Position numbers and translations under genes: made by a program
The notes under the pieces: model-generated
Databases searched by the model: none
The model's input: only the letters and a program-made list of their open reading frames with translations
What the model was told of the DNA's origin: nothing
In this document: one piece after another, positions 19,048 to 27,937 of the stretch
Position numbering within the stretch: position 1 is the first letter of the stretch
Layout of the letters: the number at the start of each line of letters is the position of its first letter
Assembly (NCBI RefSeq): GCF_029581395.1
Contig: NZ_CP121113.1
Location: 983,501-1,047,500, forward strand
Direction of reading: 5' to 3'
DNA: 64,000 bases
Source of the DNA: Roseinatronobacter sp. S2
GTDB lineage: Bacteria > Pseudomonadota > Alphaproteobacteria > Rhodobacterales > Rhodobacteraceae

Positions 19048-20597
19048 ACGCCCCCCTCGCGGCTGCGGGTCCAGCGGTATAGCCAGACAGGGGCCAGCAG
19101 CGCGCCGGATGGCAGGCGCAGGCGCAAGCGCAATTCGGCCACGTCCAGATCGGGCGGGGGCGTAAAGACAAAACTTGCCCGCCACGCGCCCGCCTCATCG
19201 CGCAAGCGGTAGAATGCAGCCCCTGTCACATGGTTTGCTACATCATCTGCCCCGAAATCAAGCTGGACCTGCGCGGCGTCCATCGGCTGTGCCCCGTCGC
19301 GGGCAGGTGTGAAATCAATCACGAACAGCCGCCCCTTGGCCAGATTGGGTTCAATCCCCGATGCATTGCGCAAGGGCAAAAGCGGATACTCCCGCGCGGG
19401 CAGGGATGCGGGGCCGGGGGCACCCCAGTCCAGCCTGTAGGAAAAGCGATGCGCGCCTGCACCCAGCGCCGCAGCAGGGCGCCAGAACGCAACGATATTG
19501 TCGGCAAATTCGTTCGGGGTGGGGATTTCCAGCAGCATGACGGCCCCCGCGCCCCAATCGCCCTGCGGTGTCACCCATGCTGACGGGCGGCGGTGATACG
19601 CCCCTTCGTGATCACGGAAATCGTTGAACGCTGTTGGCATTTGCACCAATCCGAACCCGCGCGGCGATTGATCTGCAAAAGCCGATACCTGCACCTGTGC
19701 GGGGTTCGCCAATGGCCGCCACAGCCGTTCGCCCGCGCCATTGTCAATCACCAGCACGTCGCTGTCATGCACAGCGGGGCGAAAATCATCAATCGCTGCG
19801 GGGCCAAGATCGTTGTGCTGGAACATTGATGTCAGCGGGGCGATGCCCGCATCCTCGATCGGGGTGCGGGCAAACAGATGCAATGTGCAGTCCATCGTCG
19901 TGGTCTCGCCCGGGTCCAGCGTGGCGATCAGCGCGCCCGCACAGCGCGGGCTGTCAATAAGGCAGCCGAAATGCAGGCGCGCGTCACTGTGAAACACCGT
20001 GATATGGCGCGTGACGGGAAATTCCTCTGGTGTGGGTCCACCGGTGCCAAGGGACAAGGCGCGCGCTGACAGGCCGTAAACCGTGCCCTTGGCCAATGCG
20101 CGGAAATAGCTGGCCCCTTGCAAGACGATGACTTCATCCCAACTGCCCTTGCGGTTCAACTGATGGCGCAGGCGCAGGCCGGAAAACCCCATATCCGGCA
20201 ATGTTCCTGCCGTAGGGTGCGGGGTGAAATAGCGCGGATCATAGTCGAAAAGCTGCGCCGAAAATTCGGTGTCATGCGCTGGCAGGGTAATGCTGACGGG
20301 ATCGGGGAACAGCCAGCCCGGCGGCAGCAGGTCTGCCACGAAATGCGGCCCAAGCCCCAGATCTGCCGTGTCGCCTGTGCGGGGGCGAATTCCGCGATAG
20401 CTGTCATAACTCAGCCCGTCAAACGGTGCGTTCAGCACTTGCGGGTGCGGGGCATAGGGCTGCGCGGCAAGGTGGCGGGCGGCACCAATCATGGCCTGCG
20501 GGCTGCGCAGGGCGGTGTCTGCCTGCGCGCGGCGGGGCCGCCACATTGGCGCCAGTGCCGCCGCGCAAGCCCCGTTCAGAAAGTGGCGTCTGTTCAT
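19044..20597 (-). CDS. opgG: Periplasmic glucan biosynthesis protein OpgG/OpgD
   Basis: A 517-residue member of the MdoG family, which shapes osmoregulated periplasmic glucan backbones in the periplasm. The N-terminus MNRRHFLNGACAAALAP carries a twin-arginine (RRxFL) export signal, as in OpgD. The conserved family blocks FDGLSYDSYRGIRP and TPNEFADNIVAFWRP are present. It overlaps opgH upstream and the glycosyltransferase downstream by ATGA. E. coli has two paralogues, OpgG and OpgD; I cannot say which this matches. opgC and opgB are not in this operon. Confidence 0.92.
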   Translation of the reverse strand: MNRRHFLNGACAAALAPMWRPRRAQADTALRSPQAMIGAARHLAAQPYAPHPQVLNAPFDGLSYDSYRGIRPRTGDTADLGLGPHFVADLLPPGWLFPDPVSITLPAHDTEFSAQLFDYDPRYFTPHPTAGTLPDMGFSGLRLRHQLNRKGSWDEVIVLQGASYFRALAKGTVYGLSARALSLGTGGPTPEEFPVTRHITVFHSDARLHFGCLIDSPRCAGALIATLDPGETTTMDCTLHLFARTPIEDAGIAPLTSMFQHNDLGPAAIDDFRPAVHDSDVLVIDNGAGERLWRPLANPAQVQVSAFADQSPRGFGLVQMPTAFNDFRDHEGAYHRRPSAWVTPQGDWGAGAVMLLEIPTPNEFADNIVAFWRPAAALGAGAHRFSYRLDWGAPGPASLPAREYPLLPLRNASGIEPNLAKGRLFVIDFTPARDGAQPMDAAQVQLDFGADDVANHVTGAAFYRLRDEAGAWRASFVFTPPPDLDVAELRLRLRLPSGALLAPVWLYRWTRSREGGV

Positions 20598-23053
20598 GCG
20601 GCCACCTGTCGCCGCGTCTGGCGGTCCGGTCCGGTTTGTGCAGGATCAGGGGCGCGCAAGACGACCATGCTGTAGCTCATGATGCCCGCGCGGTAGGCCT
20701 GGGTCAGCGCATTGCCGCCCACCATATTGGCAAAAACCGCAAAGCGTGTCAGGCCCAGCCAGTCCGCAACCGGCCCCGCCAGCCGCAGCGCATGGTCGCG
20801 CTTGCGGTCCAGCCGCAACATTGGGTTCAGGTCATGTTCGGCAAGCGCATCATACCCCAGCGCCTGCGCGCGCGTAACAAATGTGCGGCGGGGCGTCACA
20901 TGGCCCAAACGCCAGCCCCGCGCGAAGGTGCGCACCAAGGCGCGTTCGCGCGGCGACAGGTGATCATCGGTGCGCGCCAGCATGTCATCAACCACCACCA
21001 GAATACCGCCGGGGGCCAGATGCGCGCGCGCCGCTTCCAGAAACCGGCTGGCACTGTCCGTGTGGACATGGCTTTCAATCGCCAGCACCAGATCGGCGCG
21101 CGGCAGGGTTGTGGGCAGCGTGAAATCGGATTGCACAAAGGTGCATTGCCGCGACAGCCCGCGCGTGCGCGCATGCATGCGCGCCAGTTGCACCTGTGTG
21201 GCGCTTAGGGTGATGCCGGCCATCTGGGCGTTCGGCCAAAGCCCCGCCAGATGAAACAGGCTGCCGCCCACCCCGCAGCCCAGATCGCAGACGCGGTCGG
21301 GCGCGCGCCCCAGCGCGGACAGGGCGGCGTTGGCAATCAGGTCATTGGCATGTGCGGCGGCGGCTTCGGTGCTTGTAATTCCGTCTGCCCATAGCGGGCG
21401 GTGAATGGCCAGTGCCGCGCCACTGCCGCCCACGGCCAGAAAGCGCGTTGTGCTGGCATCGTAGTAGCGCGCGACGGGGTCGTGGGTCGTGCTGGCATCA
21501 AGCCAGCGTATCAGCCAATGTGCCGCCAGCAGCGGGGCCACGACCGGCATGACCATGGCCGCAGACAGCAGCGCCGTTGCGCTGGTACCGATCAACATTT
21601 GCGGCGTGATCACGGCTATCAGGATGCCAACCGCCGAAATCTGTTCCCCGCGTCCGGTGAAACCTGCGCGCCGGACCACCTGCCCTGAAGGGTTCCAGCC
21701 TGCATCCTTGCCTGCCAGCACGGACAGCACGAAACCGCTGCGCCGTATCATCCCGATGGGCGCAAACAGCGTTGTCAACCACAGTTCGACCGCAAGCGCA
21801 CGCCATAAAATCCTGCGGCTGGCGGCGTGGCGCATGGTTCTGCGATGTGCGGCCACCCCCGCGAATTTGGGCACCACCAACAGCACCAATGCGCCCAGCA
21901 GCGACCATATGGCCTGCGCGCTGGCATGCACGGCCCCTGACCCCATCAGCAAAACCAGCGCCAGCCAGATTGGCGCGGACAGGTAGGAATGAATACCCGC
22001 CAGCAAATGCAGGCGGCTGGCAGGGTGCAGGCCCCGCCTGCCAATCAGGCGCAGGTGTTGCAAATTGCCCTGTGCCCAACGCCGGTCGCGGCGCAGATGG
22101 CCGGACACCGTTTCGGGCGCATCCTCGAACGAGCCGCGCGCATCGGGCGCAATCTGCACGCGCCATCCGGCGGCACGCATAAATGCGGCCTCGATGAAAT
22201 CATGGCTTAGGACGGGGCCACCAAAGGGCGCAGGGCCGCTAAGGGGTGCCAGTTGTGACACCTGCGCGAAGGCCGCAACACGCAACAGCGCGTTATGGCC
22301 CCAGTAATTGCCCGCGTCGCCACTTAGCCGGGCGAGAGCATGCACAAAAACCGGCCCGCACAGGCGCGCGGACAGCCGCTGCATGGCGGCAATCCGGCTG
22401 TTGCCCGGTCGCAGCCGGATTGCCGCCTGCACAAGCCCCAACTGCGCATCGTGCGCCATCATGGACCGCATGTCTGCCAGTCGCGCGGCGTCAAAACTGC
22501 TGTCTGCATCCAGAACCAGCATCGTGTCGAACGCATCGCCATGATCTATCAGCCAGTCATGCAGATTGCCGGGTTTGCGGCCTTCGGGGGCGGTGCGGTT
22601 GCGCCATATGATCCGGTTTTTCAGCGGGGCGAGTGCGGCGGCTTCGCGCGCCAGCGCTTGCGCGCCCTGGGTGTCTGACAGCACAAAAACCGTGCAGGAC
22701 TGTGATTGCCCGCTGCGGTCCAACCCGTCCAGCAGGGCCTTGATCCGCTGGGCCATGGGTTCGGGCGGCTCGCCACAGACCAGCCACAAGATCGCGCAGC
22801 GTTGCGCGGGGGCGGGCGACCGGGGCAATGCGCGGCGCGCAGGCGCGCCCTGCGTGGTCCACAGACCGATGAGGGCCGCAACAGCGGCGGCCGACAGCCA
22901 AAGGGCATTGGCCGCAAACAGCACAAGAACCACCGCCGCCAGTGCGGGGTGTGTCGCGGCCATGTCCAGCCCGTGCCATAACAATGCGACAAGCGCACCC
23001 GCAAGGCCAAGGCTGGCCAGCACATGCAATCGCCGCGCAGGTGTCAGCATCAT
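20594..23053 (-). CDS. opgH: OpgH glucan glucosyltransferase fused to a SAM methyltransferase
   Basis: An 819-residue bifunctional protein. Residues about 1-515 are the membrane-bound OpgH/MdoH GT2 glucosyltransferase: helices near 10-30 and 38-66, DxD-like LDADSS (182-184), HDFIEAA (284) and the processive-synthase R-x-x-R-W box (322-326), then several C-terminal helices to about 515. Residues about 520-805 are a class I methyltransferase with SAM motif I VCDLGCGVGG (588-597), like small-molecule or cyclopropane-synthase-type enzymes. There is no stop or frameshift between the two. E. coli OpgH has no methyltransferase domain, so a methyl-decorated glucan or lipid is suggested. It overlaps cytochrome b561 upstream and opgG downstream. 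Confidence 0.9.
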   Translation of the reverse strand: MMLTPARRLHVLASLGLAGALVALLWHGLDMAATHPALAAVVLVLFAANALWLSAAAVAALIGLWTTQGAPARRALPRSPAPAQRCAILWLVCGEPPEPMAQRIKALLDGLDRSGQSQSCTVFVLSDTQGAQALAREAAALAPLKNRIIWRNRTAPEGRKPGNLHDWLIDHGDAFDTMLVLDADSSFDAARLADMRSMMAHDAQLGLVQAAIRLRPGNSRIAAMQRLSARLCGPVFVHALARLSGDAGNYWGHNALLRVAAFAQVSQLAPLSGPAPFGGPVLSHDFIEAAFMRAAGWRVQIAPDARGSFEDAPETVSGHLRRDRRWAQGNLQHLRLIGRRGLHPASRLHLLAGIHSYLSAPIWLALVLLMGSGAVHASAQAIWSLLGALVLLVVPKFAGVAAHRRTMRHAASRRILWRALAVELWLTTLFAPIGMIRRSGFVLSVLAGKDAGWNPSGQVVRRAGFTGRGEQISAVGILIAVITPQMLIGTSATALLSAAMVMPVVAPLLAAHWLIRWLDASTTHDPVARYYDASTTRFLAVGGSGAALAIHRPLWADGITSTEAAAAHANDLIANAALSALGRAPDRVCDLGCGVGGSLFHLAGLWPNAQMAGITLSATQVQLARMHARTRGLSRQCTFVQSDFTLPTTLPRADLVLAIESHVHTDSASRFLEAARAHLAPGGILVVVDDMLARTDDHLSPRERALVRTFARGWRLGHVTPRRTFVTRAQALGYDALAEHDLNPMLRLDRKRDHALRLAGPVADWLGLTRFAVFANMVGGNALTQAYRAGIMSYSMVVLRAPDPAQTGPDRQTRRQVAA

Positions 23054-23613
23054 TGCGGCCCTTGGCCCAGTGGCGGCCAGATGCGTTTGAACACCCCGTC
23101 ACGGCGTATCAGATGAACCAGCCCCGCGCCCGCATGCCCCACGATCAGCAACGCCAGCGCAAAACGGGCATTGCCATGCACAAACTGCGCATATTCCGCC
23201 AGACTGTCTGATCGGGGCACAAAGCTTGGCACACCCAGTGCATCCAGCATCTCGATGGGAAAGCCGCCTGCACGCACGCGGACATAGCCGCTGACGGTCA
23301 TGACCAGCAGCAACGCATAAAGCGCCCAATGCGCGGCGCGCGCCAGTCGGGCTTGCAGCGCAGGCACACGCGCAGGCATCGGCGGTGCGGCAACGCGCAA
23401 GCGCCAGACCAGCCGCAGGACAACCAGCAGCAGGATAATCACGCCACCATTCTTGTGCAGTATAAACAGCAAATCCTGTGTCGGGCGGGCAAGCCCGTCT
23501 TGCAGCATGACCACGCCTATGGGGAACGTCGCAATCACCATCAGCGCGACGACCCAATGCAAAAAGCGTGTCATTGGCGCATAACGGGGCAGATGTTTCT
23601 GGCTGGCAATCAT
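23050..23613 (-). CDS. Cytochrome b561 family membrane protein
   Basis: A 187-residue four-helix di-haem b-type cytochrome. Likely haem-ligand histidines lie in TRFLHWVVALMVIATF (about His19), ILHKNGGVIILL (about 53), the third helix (AAHWALYALLL) and VGHAGAGLVHLIRR. Members transfer electrons across the inner membrane from quinol. ATG 23613 is used; a GTG just before it is also possible. It leads the glucan operon and ends overlapping opgH (ATGATG). Why a b561 cytochrome is coupled to glucan synthesis is not clear. Confidence 0.9.
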   Translation of the reverse strand: MIASQKHLPRYAPMTRFLHWVVALMVIATFPIGVVMLQDGLARPTQDLLFILHKNGGVIILLLVVLRLVWRLRVAAPPMPARVPALQARLARAAHWALYALLLVMTVSGYVRVRAGGFPIEMLDALGVPSFVPRSDSLAEYAQFVHGNARFALALLIVGHAGAGLVHLIRRDGVFKRIWPPLGQGPQ

Positions 23614-23659
23614 CACTAGACTTTCGAATGCGCGGAGTGTGTTAGATTGTAGCTTAGTG

Positions 23660-23688
23660 CGATCCAGAAAAAGGCAAGTATCGGATCG
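23660..23688. promoter_or_regulatory. Inverted repeat in the divergent region between glucan and lipid operons
   Basis: CGATCC (23660-23665) and GGATCG (23683-23688) form a perfect 6-bp inverted repeat with a 17-bp spacer, in the 115-140 bp AT-richer gap between the divergent cytochrome b561 and CDP-alcohol phosphatidyltransferase genes. It could be a shared operator; the arms are short, so chance is not excluded. Confidence 0.35.
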
Positions 23689-23752
23689 TCAGGCAATATG
23701 CTGTTCTTCAGAAATGATTTGACTTGGCGTGTCCAACGCTAAATCGGCGGGT

Positions 23753-24526
23753 ATGGTCGAATTATCCTATGCCAAACCCGCAAGTCCCATATCGCGCGTG
23801 CGACTGCATGCGCTTGCGCTTTTGGTGTGTGCAGGCGCATTCGCGGTCGCAGGGGCTTATTTATTAGGGGTTTTTGCGGGGTTTGGCACGGCTGCTGCGC
23901 TGCTGTGTGCGGCGCTGACCGGCATTATCTGGGCCGCTGGCGCGATTGCCATCATGGCAGGTCTAAGGGCGGATTATTTCCCGCATGACAGGCTGGGCGG
24001 GGCAAATGTCATCACAATACTGCGAGCCGCCGGAATCGCGGCAATGGCGGGGCTGCTGGCGGCACCCAACGAACTGGCGCAGGGCATGGGCTGGGCGCTG
24101 GTCACGGTGGCGGGCGTTGTTCTTGCGCTGGATGCGGTCGATGGGTGGGCCGCGCGGCGCACAGGTCTGATGTCAAGGTTTGGCGCGCGGCTGGATGTGG
24201 AAACGGATGTGGCGTTCGCACTTGTGACAGCGGCGCTTGCTGTGGCCGCAGGCAAGGTTGGCATCTGGTTTCTGGTGCTTGGGCTGTTGCGACCTGCCTT
24301 TCTGGCGGCGACTTTTATCTGGCCTGTTTTGCGCGCGCCGCTGCCCCCCGCACAACGGCGCCGCATTGTCGCGGGCGCGCAGATGGGTGCGCAGGTCGCA
24401 TTACTGGCGCCGGTGCTGGTGCCCCCTGCCTCGGCGGTGCTGGGCGGTGTTGTATTGATGGTGGTGCTGTGGTCCTTCACAATAGATATTCGCGCGCTGC
24501 TGGCGCGTCGTGGACAAACAGCGTGA
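23753..24526 (+). CDS. CDP-alcohol phosphatidyltransferase family membrane enzyme
   Basis: A 257-residue integral membrane enzyme with the full CDP-alcohol phosphotransferase motif D-x2-D-G-x2-A-R-x8-G-x3-D-x3-D, seen as DAVDGWAARR then GARLDVETD (first Asp is residue 127, second 130). Such enzymes join CDP-activated diacylglycerol or a CDP-alcohol to an alcohol such as inositol phosphate, glycerol phosphate or serine. A GTG at 23729 is an alternative start; neither start has a clear ribosome site. It opens a four-gene operon in which each gene overlaps the next. The substrate is unassigned; this is not the housekeeping PgsA by context. Confidence 0.88.
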   Translation: MVELSYAKPASPISRVRLHALALLVCAGAFAVAGAYLLGVFAGFGTAAALLCAALTGIIWAAGAIAIMAGLRADYFPHDRLGGANVITILRAAGIAAMAGLLAAPNELAQGMGWALVTVAGVVLALDAVDGWAARRTGLMSRFGARLDVETDVAFALVTAALAVAAGKVGIWFLVLGLLRPAFLAATFIWPVLRAPLPPAQRRRIVAGAQMGAQVALLAPVLVPPASAVLGGVVLMVVLWSFTIDIRALLARRGQTA

Positions 24527-26145
24527 ATTACCTGCGCACAGCTCTGGCGCTTGGCCTTCTGTATCTGGTGTTGATCCAGCCAAACCACCCCGCTGCCATG
24601 ACATGGGGCGCGCTTGGCCTCTTTCCGTTAGAATTGCCGGTGATTGTCGCGGCACTTGTTGCGATGGGCGCGGGCAGGGGCGGGCTTGTGTTGCGGGTTG
24701 TGCTGGTTGTGGCGATGGTGGTGATTGCGCTGCTGAAACTGGCGGATTTCGGCACATTCATCGCGTTTAACCGTGGCTTCAACCTTGTTGCTGATTACAA
24801 CCTTTTGCCTGCGGCGTGGGACTTGGCGCGCGGCAGTATCGGGCTGGCGATGGCTGCACTCGCGCTGGGCGGGGCCGTGGCGCTGGTGGCCCTGCTGGCG
24901 CTTGCGCTGTGGTGGACAACAGGGGTGTTTTCCAGCCTGACGCCTGCTGCGCGCCCGCGCGCGATAGCCGCGCTGCTGTTGGTTCCGGCAACCGCAATCG
25001 CGGTGGCGGAAATTGGTCAGGCGCGGCGGGCATGGTTCCTGCCGCCTGCTGTGTCAAACGCAATTCCGGGGGCGGCCTTTACCGCGCGCGTCGGACTGGA
25101 ACGTGTGGAACAAATTCGCACCACGCGCGCGGATCTGGCAAGGTTCAGGACCGCCGCGCAACAAGACAGTATGCGCGATGTAGCGCCATTGTTCGACAGG
25201 TTGGGCACGCGTGATTTTGTTCTGGTGTATGTCGAAAGCTATGGCCGGTCCAGTTTCGAGAACCCGCTTTATATTCCGACCCATACCGCGACCCTGCAAA
25301 CTATTGAGGGGGATCTGGCCGCGCGTGGTCTGGCCATGCGGTCGGGCTGGGCGCGTGCCCCTATGGTTGGTGGCCAAAGCTGGCTTGCGCATGGCAGTGT
25401 CGCATCGGGCATGTGGCTGGACACGCAGGCGCGCTACCGTGCGCTGATTGCCAGCCCGCGCCGGACACTGTTTCACTATGCGCAGGATGCAGGCCGTCGC
25501 ACGGTCGCCATTAAGCCCGCGCATGTGTTTCCATGGCCGGAAGGGGATTATTTCGGATTTGACGCGATCTATAATGCCGCCGATCTGGGCTATGAGGGGC
25601 AACCGTTCAACTGGGTGACCATGCCCGACCAGTTCACCCTGCACGCACTCGACCGGCTGGAGCGCAGCGATCCCGACCGCACGCCGCTTGTGGTGCAGGT
25701 GGCGCTGGTGTCGTCGCACGCACCTTGGGTGCCCATTCCCGAACTGGTGGATTGGGACGACATTGGCACCGGCACGATATTTGACCAATGGGCATTGTCC
25801 GGCGACCCGCCAGAAGTGGTCTGGCGCGACCATGACCGCGTGCGCGACCAATTCCGGCTGGCGGTGGATTACAGCCTGCAATCGGTCGGGGCATGGGCTG
25901 CACGCCATGCGGGTGACCCGCCGCTGATGGTTGTGCTTGGGGACCACGAACCCGCGCGTTTCGTGTCAGGGGTGGATGGGTTTGACGTGCCTGTCCATGT
26001 GATCGGCCCCGCCGATCTGGTGGACCGCTTCGCCGATCTGGACTGGACCGAAGGCATGATCCCCTCGCCCGCGACGCCGTCCATACGCATGGACGGCATG
26101 CGCGATGCCCTGCTTTCGCGCCTTGGCAGCGGGGCCACCCCATGA
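24523..26145 (+). CDS. LtaS/OpgB-like sulfatase-fold membrane transferase
   Basis: A 540-residue protein: an N-terminal membrane region with about five helices (to about 190), then an extracytoplasmic alkaline-phosphatase/sulfatase fold. Residues expected to bind metal or act as nucleophile are visible: Glu238 in YVESYGRS, Ser286 in VGGQSWLAHGS, and Asp474-His475 in LGDHEPARF. This layout matches lipoteichoic-acid synthase and OpgB phosphoglycerol transferases, which move a phospho-alcohol from a phospholipid to a glycan or lipid. The usual nucleophile there is Thr; here it would be Ser. It starts at GTG 24523 in a GTGA overlap with the CDP-alcohol enzyme. Hydrolase activity is an alternative. 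Confidence 0.87.
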   Translation: MNYLRTALALGLLYLVLIQPNHPAAMTWGALGLFPLELPVIVAALVAMGAGRGGLVLRVVLVVAMVVIALLKLADFGTFIAFNRGFNLVADYNLLPAAWDLARGSIGLAMAALALGGAVALVALLALALWWTTGVFSSLTPAARPRAIAALLLVPATAIAVAEIGQARRAWFLPPAVSNAIPGAAFTARVGLERVEQIRTTRADLARFRTAAQQDSMRDVAPLFDRLGTRDFVLVYVESYGRSSFENPLYIPTHTATLQTIEGDLAARGLAMRSGWARAPMVGGQSWLAHGSVASGMWLDTQARYRALIASPRRTLFHYAQDAGRRTVAIKPAHVFPWPEGDYFGFDAIYNAADLGYEGQPFNWVTMPDQFTLHALDRLERSDPDRTPLVVQVALVSSHAPWVPIPELVDWDDIGTGTIFDQWALSGDPPEVVWRDHDRVRDQFRLAVDYSLQSVGAWAARHAGDPPLMVVLGDHEPARFVSGVDGFDVPVHVIGPADLVDRFADLDWTEGMIPSPATPSIRMDGMRDALLSRLGSGATP

Positions 26146-27044
26146 CATGGGTTTTGCGGCTGCTGGCGTCGCTGGCGGCATTGAGCGCGGTAATCTGGCT
26201 TGTGGACCCCGCGACCCTTGGCCCGCATCTGCGCGGCGCCGACATGCGATGGATGGCGCTGGCCGTGGCGGTTCTGGGTGCGCAGGTGGTGGTGTCGGCG
26301 CTGCGCTGGCAGGTGACCGCGCAGGCCCTTGGCGTGCGCCTGCCCACCCTTTGGGCCATATGCGAATATCATTTGTCGGTGTTGGGCAACACAGTTTTGC
26401 CCGGCGGCGTTCTGGGTGATGTGGGGCGCGTGGCGCGGATGCGCGCCCATGGCGGCTGGCGGCTGGCCGTCGGATCGGTTGTTATCGAACGGCTTGCGGG
26501 GCAGGTGGCGCTGGCATGTGCCGCCATGTTGGGCGTGGGGTGGTGGGCGCTGACACAGCTGGGCGCTGCGGCGGTGCCGGTCATTTCATTGGGTGTGGCT
26601 GTGACAGTCGCGCTGGTATGGGGCGGGGTGCGCTTTCTGCCGGATGCGGTGCGCCGCGCGGTTTCGGCGGCGTGGTTTGCGCCGCAGTTTGCGCTGCGGC
26701 AGCTGGGCTATACTGCCGTGATCCTTTGCTGCAATCTCGGCGGTGTGTGGGCGGCGGCGCAGGCGGTGGGCGTGCAGCTTGGTCTTGGGGCGGCGTTGTT
26801 CGTCATTCCGCTGACTTTGCTTGCGATGTTGCTGCCTGTTTCTGTCAACGGGTGGGGTTTGCGCGAAGGGGCGGCGCTGCTGCTTTGGCCCCTTGTGGGG
26901 GTGGCCGGACCGCAGGCCGTGGCCGCCAGCATCAGCTTTGGTCTGGCTGCCCTTGGGGCCGCGATGCTTGCGATTGTTCCGTGGACGGTGCAGCTTGTCT
27001 TGCGGGACCGGCCCATGCCCGCGATGGCAAGCGACAGGAAATGA
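26142..27044 (+). CDS. Flippase-like membrane protein (lysyl-PG synthase TM-region family)
   Basis: A 300-residue multi-helix membrane protein of the family that includes the transmembrane half of MprF and related putative lipid flippases. Visible family blocks are ALRWQVTAQALG (about 48-59), LSVLGNTVLPGGVLGDVGRVARM (split: LSVLGNTVLPGG, VLGDVGRVARM) and SVNGWGLREGAALL near the C-terminus. There is no aminoacyltransferase domain. It overlaps both neighbours by ATGA, so it probably moves the lipid made by this operon across the inner membrane. Function by family and context only. Confidence 0.87.
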   Translation: MTWVLRLLASLAALSAVIWLVDPATLGPHLRGADMRWMALAVAVLGAQVVVSALRWQVTAQALGVRLPTLWAICEYHLSVLGNTVLPGGVLGDVGRVARMRAHGGWRLAVGSVVIERLAGQVALACAAMLGVGWWALTQLGAAAVPVISLGVAVTVALVWGGVRFLPDAVRRAVSAAWFAPQFALRQLGYTAVILCCNLGGVWAAAQAVGVQLGLGAALFVIPLTLLAMLLPVSVNGWGLREGAALLLWPLVGVAGPQAVAASISFGLAALGAAMLAIVPWTVQLVLRDRPMPAMASDRK

Positions 27045-27877
27045 CACTGAAACCTGCATTTATTCCACCGCACCTGCACGGTTGTCCCCACGGGGACACC
27101 CTTGCGGATGTCGTGCCAGAAGTTATCCGCGCTGGCGAAGGTCTGCTGGAATTCTGGTCGGCGCGTGACACATTGAACGTCGAAGAAAAGCGCGCGGGCG
27201 ATTTTGTCAGCGCGGCAGATCTGCGCACCGAAGCCTTGTTGCGCGACGCGTTGTGCCATCCGGCCGATGACTGGCTGGGAGAGGAGACGCGCAGCACCAA
27301 TCACACCCGTGCGCCCGCATCGCGCCAATGGATTGTCGATCCGCTGGACGGGACCACGAATTTTCTGCGCGGGATTGGCCATTGGGCGATTTCGGTTGCG
27401 TTGCAGGTGGACGGGGTGCGCGTTCTGGGGGTGGTGCATGATCCGGTGCGCAATGAGACCTTTTTTGCGCTGCGCGGGGCCGGTGCCTACCTGAATGGCG
27501 ATGCCATTCGCGCAGCACAGACACAGCGCATGCAAGATGCCCTGTTCGGAACCGGCATACCCTTTGGGCAGATGGCGCATATCGATGACCACGCAGCCCA
27601 GATCGCGCGCCTGATGCCGCAATGTGCGGGGGTGCGCCGGATGGGGGCTGCGGCGCTTGATCTGGCCTATGTGGCCTGCGGGCGGCTGGACGGGTTCTGG
27701 GAACGGCGGTTGCAGCCATGGGACATTGCAGCAGGTCTTGTGCTGCTGCGCGAAGCGGGCCTTCGGGTTGAAGCGTTGGACAAGTCCGAACGCCCAGAAG
27801 ACACCGGCACAGTGCTGACCGCCTGCGCGCCGTTGTTTGACCCGTTTGCCGCAGTCCTGCGCAATAGTGGCAAGTAG
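27041..27877 (+). CDS. Inositol monophosphatase family phosphatase
   Basis: A 278-residue Mg-dependent phosphatase of the IMPase/HisN/CysQ family. Metal-site motifs are clear: GEETRS (about 85, first acidic residues), WIVDPLDGTTNFLRG (about 98-112) and WDIAAGLVLLREAG (about 226). It starts at ATG 27041 in an ATGA overlap with the flippase-like gene. It could dephosphorylate an inositol-phosphate or glycerol-phosphate product of the CDP-alcohol enzyme, or a sugar phosphate. HisN (histidinol phosphatase) is an alternative identity from sequence alone, but the operon context argues for a lipid role. Confidence 0.88.
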   Translation: MTLKPAFIPPHLHGCPHGDTLADVVPEVIRAGEGLLEFWSARDTLNVEEKRAGDFVSAADLRTEALLRDALCHPADDWLGEETRSTNHTRAPASRQWIVDPLDGTTNFLRGIGHWAISVALQVDGVRVLGVVHDPVRNETFFALRGAGAYLNGDAIRAAQTQRMQDALFGTGIPFGQMAHIDDHAAQIARLMPQCAGVRRMGAAALDLAYVACGRLDGFWERRLQPWDIAAGLVLLREAGLRVEALDKSERPEDTGTVLTACAPLFDPFAAVLRNSGK

Positions 27878-27937
27878 CGCTGCCTGTTTATCTGTCAGCA
27901 GACGCGGCCAATCAGGGTGCCGCCTGCGCGCGCCATG

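Noticed and set aside
24145..24522. An upstream extension of the LtaS-like frame
   Set aside because: It overlaps the CDP-alcohol phosphatidyltransferase gene in another frame and reads as noise; GTG 24523 fits a GTGA coupling.
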